A program made the translations under genes and the position numbers. Positions 24,432 to 31,900 of a DNA stretch of 49,969 nucleotides are shown here, in pieces. Within the stretch, counting starts at the first letter, position 1; each line of letters starts with the position of its first letter. The notes under the pieces were generated by a model. That model ran no database searches. It saw nothing but the letters and a program-made list of their open reading frames with translations, and was not told where the DNA came from. Source of the stretch: an uncultured Butyrivibrio sp. (lineage in GTDB: Bacteria > Bacillota > Clostridia > Lachnospirales > Lachnospiraceae); NCBI GenBank assembly GCA_946536145.1, contig CAMNEA010000013.1, positions 1-49,969 of the forward strand. The letters are read 5' to 3'.

Positions 24432-24698
24432 TTACTTTCTCAGACCGAGATCTGCTATAAGCTTACGATATGCCTCAATGTCTTTCTTCTTGAGGTAACC
24501 GAGAAGGCTACGTCTCTGTCCAACCATCTTAAGAAGACCTCTCCTTGAGTGGTGATCCTTAGGGTTCTTCTGAAGGTGCTCATTGAGCTCCTTGATCCTC
24601 TCTGTAAGGATTGCTACCTGAACCTCAGGTGAACCTGTGTCGCCGGCCTTTCTTGCAAACTTCTCGATAACTGCTGTTTTCTTTTCCTTTGTGATCAT
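24432..24698 (-). CDS. rpsO: 30S ribosomal protein S15
   Basis: 88 residues, exactly the usual S15 length. Sequence is canonical: [51 protein letters not shown]15 binds the central domain of 16S rRNA and nucleates platform assembly. ATG with AAAAGGAG. Its leader has a promoter at 24840-24868 and foldable sequence that could serve S15 autoregulation. Confidence 0.98.
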   Translation of the reverse strand: MITKEKKTAVIEKFARKAGDTGSPEVQVAILTERIKELNEHLQKNPKDHHSRRGLLKMVGQRRSLLGYLKKKDIEAYRKLIADLGLRK

Positions 24699-24720
24699 CT
24701 TTCTTCTCCTTTTGAAATAT

Positions 24721-24751
24721 GTTCTGATCCGTAAGATTTGCTGATCAGAAC
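24721..24751 (-). promoter_or_regulatory. Candidate S15 autoregulatory leader hairpin
   Basis: Just upstream of the rpsO ribosome site GTTCTGATC pairs perfectly with GATCAGAAC around a 13-base loop. The 5' strand of this stem can alternatively fold with the preceding GATCAG (GATCAGTTCTGATC), giving two exclusive structures, and a further CCAGG/CCTGG pairing lies at 24765-24791. rpsO leaders that bind S15 are known in several bacterial groups; that this is one is inference. Confidence 0.45.
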
Positions 24752-24839
24752 TGATCGGCCATTACCAGGGCCCGGTTGGAGTATCCTGGGTCTTAGTAAA
24801 GGTAGTTACTGCTGCTGTCAATCTCTGGACAGCCATATC

Positions 24840-24868
24840 ATCATAACATACTATATATCTAGTGTAAA
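24840..24868 (-). promoter_or_regulatory. rpsO: Promoter of rpsO
   Basis: Leftward -35 TTTACA (24863-24868), a 17-base spacer, and -10 TATGAT (24840-24845). The start site near 24833 gives a 134-base leader before rpsO. Confidence 0.75.
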
Positions 24869-24879
24869 GTAAATTTTAT

Positions 24880-25053
24880 GTTACTGTTCAGGCATATTTT
24901 CTCCGGTTGTTACTGTTCACTCGCATACAGCTCGCTCCAGTAACGTATTCGCGCATTCATTAAAGTTCGACTTCGTCGAAGGAATGCGCTCACTACTGAA
25001 TCATTTTCTCACGAAATGCGCAGCAGAGTGCGCATTTCTGTCTGAACAGTAAC
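24880..25053. repeat. Inverted-repeat-bounded multi-hairpin element
   Basis: An 11-base motif GTTACTGTTCA occurs at 24880-24890 and 24909-24919 and inverted (TGAACAGTAAC) at 25043-25053, one base from the stop of the GNAT gene. A shorter CAGTAAC is at 24938-24944. Inside lie two perfect hairpins: GCGCATTC/GAATGCGC (24951-24989) with an inner TTCGAC/GTCGAA, and GAAATGCGCA/TGCGCATTTC (25013-25038, 6-base loop). No ORF is present. The end-to-end inverted motif is reminiscent of a non-autonomous element; a structured 3' untranslated region is the other option. Confidence 0.8.
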
Positions 25054-25054
25054 C

Positions 25055-25987
25055 TCAGGTTCCAATGTAGCTTGACATACCATAAAAATTATCGAGCGGC
25101 AAAAAGCTTTCCAGCTTTTCATCCCGCGTTTTCACATCCGCCTCATAAATACAGTTATCGATGGAATCCCTCATGGCATCCTTAAGGATATCCGTAAAGC
25201 TGTCTGTATACTTGATCACCCTGACTCTCATTTTCAATCCGTATTTCGCCAAAGCTGCATTTGCTGCTCCTCTTACAAGCCCATAGCAGATCTCGCTGTC
25301 ACCTCCTGCCATTGCCGTGACATAAAGAGTTCCATCACAGCATTGGACAAGAATGATTCCGACTACGCGGTTCTCTTTTTTTATGACCCTGGACACATCC
25401 TGATCGGATAGCCCGAAAGCAGCCTTAGGATCAAATAGAAATGAAGCATTCGGAAGGACCTCTGCCTCTTTGCGAAGAGAGATCATCTCGTCCCTCCCAA
25501 ATCCTGAAAGAGGCACGGTGATGTCTTTTCCAAGATCAGCCTTGTCCCGGAACGTCCTCTTTATGACGCCTTCAAGGCTCGCCTTCCATTCACCGCACAG
25601 TTTCTTCCCCGGATAAAAAGAGTATTCCTCAAGGAAATCATTTTCAAGAGGACACAGTTCTTTTCTCGCATCACTGTCAAAAGAATAGAGAAAAAGCTTC
25701 TCCGCTTTCTGTTTTTTTGCAAAGCCGAATGCAATTCTCATAAGTCTTGTGCCTATTCCGTGCTTTCTTAGTTCTGCCCGCACAAAAATCCACTCAACTG
25801 TCACCTGCCCCTCTCCCAGCTTAAGAATGAGAAGACCGGCGGGCACATCGTGCTCGCCTTTTTTGAAGTCCTCAATGACAGTACCAATGACGATCCTGTC
25901 GTGAAACCCCGCCCTCTCCATAATGTTAAAGGGATCAAGCTCCGAGAAAAAAATCTGATGTTCCTTAAGCAGTATAGCTTCTTTCAT
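25055..25987 (-). CDS. Double GNAT-like acetyltransferase, partner of the giant kinase-like gene
   Basis: 310 residues. The N-terminal half (about 40-125) is a GNAT fold: VTVEWIFVRAELRKHGIGTRLMRIA holds the acetyl-CoA loop (R-x-x-G-x-G type, RKHGIG), followed by AEKLFLYSF. The C-terminal half ('RVVGIILVQCCDGTLYVTAMAGG', 'AANAALAKYGLKMRVRVIKYT') has the strand-helix order of a second GNAT but without a clear acetyl-CoA loop, so it is probably inactive. The substrate is not predictable. The ATG is 3 bases after the stop of the 2642-residue gene and has no strong site of its own, so it is likely translated by coupling. The pair should be considered together. Confidence 0.8.
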   Translation of the reverse strand: MKEAILLKEHQIFFSELDPFNIMERAGFHDRIVIGTVIEDFKKGEHDVPAGLLILKLGEGQVTVEWIFVRAELRKHGIGTRLMRIAFGFAKKQKAEKLFLYSFDSDARKELCPLENDFLEEYSFYPGKKLCGEWKASLEGVIKRTFRDKADLGKDITVPLSGFGRDEMISLRKEAEVLPNASFLFDPKAAFGLSDQDVSRVIKKENRVVGIILVQCCDGTLYVTAMAGGDSEICYGLVRGAANAALAKYGLKMRVRVIKYTDSFTDILKDAMRDSIDNCIYEADVKTRDEKLESFLPLDNFYGMSSYIGT

Positions 25988-25990
25988 ATA

Positions 25991-28900
25991 TCAGCCAAAA
26001 ATCCTCTCCATTACTATTTTGATGACATCCATCGTTCCAAAGATTCTATCCTCAACATCTTCCTGAATATTGATTCCATACTTCACAGACTTGAAGATAT
26101 TTACGCGCTTTAATGCCTGTCTCCACTTTTCATTGATGACATCACTCATGACATTTACAAAGTTGTCCGGAGCGCTCATATCTGCCCGCATCTCCTTTTT
26201 GGCATCGCCCTTTTTTCCTGTTGCAAGAAGAAGCGGCATGCGGATAGCTTCCATCAGGTTGTCAAGCAGCCTTTTTTCTTCATTCTCCTTCTGCCCTTTT
26301 TCATAAGCGATTCTCTTTTGTTCATTGGCAGTTTTCTTTTGTTCATCGACATTTTTCTTTTGTTCCTCGACAACTATCTTCTTTTCATCGGCATTTTTCT
26401 TTTTTTCGTCATCCTTAACAATATAACTGCGATATGCCTTAAATGCAACCTCTGCGCGTCTTCCGTACTGCGGATCGTTAAATATCTCCTTAAGTTCACG
26501 CTCTGCCTGATCAATATTCTTCTTATTAAGAAGCATATCCCTTGTCTGCTTCTCTATAGCAGTAATATCGATATAAGCTGACTTTCTCTTGAGCTTCTCC
26601 TCTTTCTCATCCGTAAGATTCTTTTTCAGTTCTTCAAATTGCCTAACCCTTTCAGGAATCTGACGGTCCTCTTCCGAGAGCTCATAATCTTCCAGCCGTT
26701 CGTTTAGCTCATAGGTAAGTGCAGAATCAATTACTTCATAGGCTATGTCGTGGTAGTTCTTTTTTGCCCTCTTTATACACTCTACAGCAGCCTTTGTGAG
26801 CCTTTCTATCTCAGCTTTATCTTTGCCCTCATCCTGAGCCTTGCGAAGCTCTTTTATGGCACCAACTACGTCAAAAGGCTTCATATAATCCCTCAGATCC
26901 TTTAATATCTCCTTTTTCTGCTCAACAGTCAGTGCTTCAAGTATTTTGGTATTGTCCTCATTAGTCTTTGCAGCATCCTTTTTTTCCGGCATTTTAATTC
27001 CGAATTTTTCAAAAGGTGCATACCACTCCTTTTTCCTTATGACTCTTTTTGCAGCCTGCTCGTAATTCATATCTATTGAGCCGGCATCGCCCAGGACTGT
27101 ATTTAAGAGTATCTCGTCTTCAAGCTTTATAAAATCATTAAAGCTGCCAAAGCCTCCGGCAAACAGATCGTCTACCCATTTTCTTCTCTCCGTGCTCGTA
27201 TCGGTGATAAGTGCAGCGAGATCATCATCATCGTCTGTGAGCATGGTCATTCTGATATTATCACTGCCGACGCTGTCAGTTGAAGCAACCTGTTCAAATC
27301 TCTGTTTGATCTTGAAAACAGTGGCATTCTGAGCACTTTCAATGAGTTTTATGGAGTTCTGTACCTCCATGATCTCCTTATTAAAAGAGTTGATGGTGTT
27401 CTGGACCCTGAGCTGGCACTGCTGGAAACCATAAATTGCAGGCGGAAGCTCAAATCCGATCTTCTGGGCCCGCACAAGTGCCGCGCCTATCCTCTCTGCG
27501 CTGGACTGATAATTTCCAAGCTTCATTACCTCATTGAATATGTCCTGAAGCTCTTTTCTCTTTTCTGACAAAAGAGTCTTAGACTCCTCGCTGAGCAGAG
27601 CTTCAAATCCCGTCATGAAGCCATCGCCGTTTCCTGCAGCAGCAGCCATGAGCATAAGTGTTATCTTTTCCCTCTGGAATTCATTGATCTTTGTCGCATT
27701 GCCGAAGTCAATGATAGTCAGGTGGCTGTCACTTAGCATGATATTTCCGGCGTGGAGATCTCCGTGGTAGTAGCCTTCGCCAAATACGGCTTCCGTTACC
27801 CACTTCTGTGCCATTTTGCAAAGGAGCTCCTGCTGATTACGAAGCACCAGAAGATGCTCGCTAAGCCTGGCCTTTATGCTCTGGATATCTGTTCCGGGAG
27901 CAATCTCGAGGACAGGGTTATCCCCTTTCATCATGATCCTGCCATTGCCGTCTTTCTTGTAAAATCCGCCTAGCAGCTCATCTCTTGTAGCCTTTGACTT
28001 TTTGAGAACGCCTACAACCGTATCGCCCTCAGCGCGGTTTACCATCATTGCATTGGGAGTCGGATTTGCAAGACGGCTGACACTCATCGCGGTTACGTTT
28101 CCGCTGTCATATATCTTTCCAAGCTCGCAGTTTCTTGCCTCTATCGTGAGGTCAAGCTCCTCTAGATATCTCTCCATCTGACCTGCATAGGTCTTGGCCA
28201 TTCCTTTTCCGGCATCCTTGGCACACTGCTCCATTATCTTTTTCTCGCGCAGCATGCGGTTTCGTACATCGGGTCTGAGGAGCTTTATAACAACCTCTTC
28301 CGGAATCTCTTTGCCCCTGGTATATACCTTGCACAAAAATGCCTGTCCCACCGATGCGGCACCGAGAGATTTTGTGATGGTTATCTTCCTTATCTGGCCA
28401 TCAGAGCGCTCAATAAGGGAAAGAAGCTGTGCCTCTACAATAGGCATAGGAATATCTGCAAGATTCTGCTTAATATCATCAAATGCATCCTCGAGTCCCT
28501 CGGGGATAAGTGATCCCGGCATTCCCTGAAGGAGTTTTTGAAGAAGCGGTCCTGCGCCCTTGAACATTCCTCCGACAAAGGGTGAGAGCGCCTTCATCTT
28601 TTCTTCTCTTGTGGCATCCTCAGGAATGTCTGAAGGCTTCATGTTGCGAAGCGCACTTGCAAGCATACTGCGGAGGTCTATCGCACTGCTCTTTGCAAAA
28701 TAGCTTGAGAGTACGTTTCTCAAAAACTGTCCTTCACCCTGCTCTCCGGCCATTGCATTATTGATCATGTTTGAAAGCTGCTCTGATCCCTTTTCAATAC
28801 GCTCGTGGCGCTCCTTTGCAGAAATGTTCTTTTCCTTATAATACTCAACCTTCTCGATCGGTATTTCCTGGCTCTGATCACCTATGTTGTCCTCAACATA

Positions 28901-31900
28901 TTCCATCATCAGATCCTGCATTCCCCTGAGAGTTCTGTGGACAGTGGTCTCAAAGTTCTTTTGAGCGTCCGTCACCTTCTTTACATATTCGTTGTCCTTG
29001 TCCTTTTCTGCTTCTTCAAACAGCTTGTTCATTCCGGCATTGAGAAGAAAAGCTTTATTGTCGGTAAAGATCCACTCATCTTCCTTTACCTGATCGTCGT
29101 ATCCTGCATCCTCTATCTCTTTTTCCCACTCTTTGTCCTGTTTTGCTTCCTCCTCAAGTCTCTTCTTCCTTGCCTCGTCCCTCTCTATGCGAAGCTTTGC
29201 AATTGGTGATGCTGCGACCGCGGGATCAAGCAAAGGCTCGTCATCTTCGTCATTTCCTCCGAAAGCAAAATTCCACATCTTGGAAAAGACGCTCTTATTT
29301 GCCTCTTTTTCCTTCTTTTCTTTTTCCTTTTTCTCCTTATCTTTCAGATACTCTTCGACAGCGACAGCCTCCTCGAGTTCGCCCATGTATCCAAAGTTTC
29401 TTTCGGTGTACTCCTCAAGGGCCTTTTTGTCCTCTTTGGCCTCCTCTTCTTCCCTCCTTTTATTCTCTTCAGCCCTCAGACGTTTTCTTTCTTCAATTTC
29501 AGCCTTCTTGGCTTCCTTTCTAAGCTGTCTTTGCCTGTTTCTCTCAGTAGCTTCCTTTCGCTTTTTCAGAATCTCCTTATCTACCATTGCGGTGATGGTA
29601 TCAAACCAGCTGCTTAGCTGATCGATCAGTTCATCCTTTTCTACGTCAAGTGCCTGAGTAGGGAGCTTTTCAACAAAATCAGCTATTATCTTCTTTGTCT
29701 TTTTCGGTTCGGTCACATATCCGATAAGCTTGCCGCTGTATTTCTTAAGTACGTTCCAAAGGTGCATTCCTGGATTTGCCTCGTTGTCCATATCCCAGGT
29801 GTTCTGTGCATAGATCACCTCCGTGATGATCTCCATCAGCTTGTCGCCCTCTTCTCCCCACAAGGATTCTTTTTTATTCTCTTCCTCCTCCCGCTTTATT
29901 CTTTCCTGTCTTTTCTGCCTTGTGGTAGCAAGCTGGGTAATATAGTCATTTAAATTCGTAATCTGCAGTTTTGTATCTTTGATCGATTTCTTTACTTCAC
30001 TGATAGAAGCTGTCTTGCTTGCTTTATCTTTAACAGCAAGGTTCAGCGCATCCTCAAGCTTGAGCCTTTCACCGAGCAGGGCAGAGAGATTCTCCAGCCT
30101 TTTCGTCTCTTTATCCGAGCGGTTCTTCTTAACAGAATTGTTGGCTTCTTCAAGGTCTATGGCAAACTCTTTCCAGAGCTTATCAATCTCAGCCCTGCCC
30201 TGCTTCTCGGTAAGGCTGCCTTTTTCCACCCTGGCCTTTACATCTGAAATATTAAACTTAAGGCTCTCAGTGAGGATCAGCTTCTCGCGGACATTAAAAT
30301 TGGACTCCTCATCCCAGGCGGACATTGCCCTCTTCCTGAGTTCAGCGCGCTCATTATACTGATCGGTAAGCTCCTTTTTGCGCTTATCGGCATGCTCCTT
30401 ATAATTCTTAGCTGCATCCTTGCCTTCGAGCTGCTTCTGTTTTTCGTCGATCTTAGCAATCTCATTTTCAAGCTCCTGCCTGTCAAGTTTATCCGCCTCC
30501 TCGAACATTTCTATGGCAGAACCAACTTTTTCAAACATCTGTGCCGATATGTCAGGCATCTTGAGGTTTCCATCTTCCGTGGCCTTATCAGCCTTTTCCT
30601 TGTTCTTTTCAAGTTCTTCCCTTATCCTGATGATCTGCGCTTCAAGATTTTCCACTTCATCAGTAAGCTTTTTCAGCTGATCTTCTGAAGCTTTTAATTT
30701 TGTCTCATTGTTTTTCTTATCATTCTCATACTTATCCTGTTTCTTTTTGTCGAGCACCTCATCATATACATCTGATTTGTCGATGAGCTCTTTCAGTGTC
30801 CCGTCTTTCTCGTGAAGCTGCCTAATGCGCAGAAGGTCAAGGGTATCAGCACCGTTGACGCGGATATCCGTAGTTTTTGTAAAATCATTCTCCTTGAGCT
30901 CTCTGATGTCTCCAGACAGTTCCCTGTATTCGTTAAGGATTTTCTCGCGGTATTCCCTCTTCTCTTCTTCGGCCTTAATCCTCGCCTCTTCTTCTATCCT
31001 CTCCTGATCAAGTTTTATCTTCCACTCACCAAAATTAAGCGGCACTTCCTTCTGCTCGTTGCCAAGACTGTCAAGAGCAGTAAAGCCCATTGGTGCTGAC
31101 ACATTTTTACTTGCCGTGGCTTTGTAGTAGTCCTTCCACTTAAGTAAAAGATCTCTTTCCTTTCTTATAAGGCTTCTTTCCCTCTCGGTATCAGCATCGT
31201 TCTTGTTTATTGCGCCGAGGAACTTAAGATTCTCTTCTCTGAAGGCTTCTTCGATCTTTACAAGATCTTCTGTAGCCTGCCTGCACTGGTACTTTTCCTC
31301 GAGTGCTGATAGCTTTTTTTCTGCCTTCTGATCATAATCGTCAAGCAGCAGATTTATGCTGGTTTGTATTTGCTGCTCATAGTCTGAGTATTCTTCTCTT
31401 ACCTGCTTCTCAATATCACTCTTTCTCTTTGCAAGCTCCTTCTCAAGCTCAGACTTGTGATTGCCATAGCGCTCTTTCAGAGTTTCAAGGTTATTCTCAA
31501 GATCCTCCTCTATTCTGAATGCAGCATTGGTTTTGATGCAATTTTCCAGATTTTCAAGCGCCTTCGCTTTATTTTCAAGATACTTTTTGCTTACAGCATC
31601 TCTCTCATTCCTGCTCTTTTCTGCTTCCTTGTTGTAGTTTGCGATCCTCTCTTCAAGGGCCTTTTTATCATCTTCAAGCTTCTGAACAGCATCCTTGTAC
31701 GCCTTAGTGATTTCCTGCTCCTTCTTGAAGTTCTCGTCGTAGATATCATCATAGGACTTGTTGAGGCTGAGCTCATATTCGATGACCCCTGCAGGGTATT
31801 CAATCTGAATCTGCTCCTGCGGCTGAGCCTGCTGAACCTGTGGCTGCTGAGCCTGATTCTGCAGATTCAGGTTCTGCTGTTCCTGAGGCTGCTGATTCAG

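Noticed and set aside
29133-29621. Rightward Ser/Phe-rich frame that looks like a signal or membrane protein
   Set aside because: It is the complement of Lys/Glu-rich coiled-coil codons, which always gives Ser/Phe/Leu strings.
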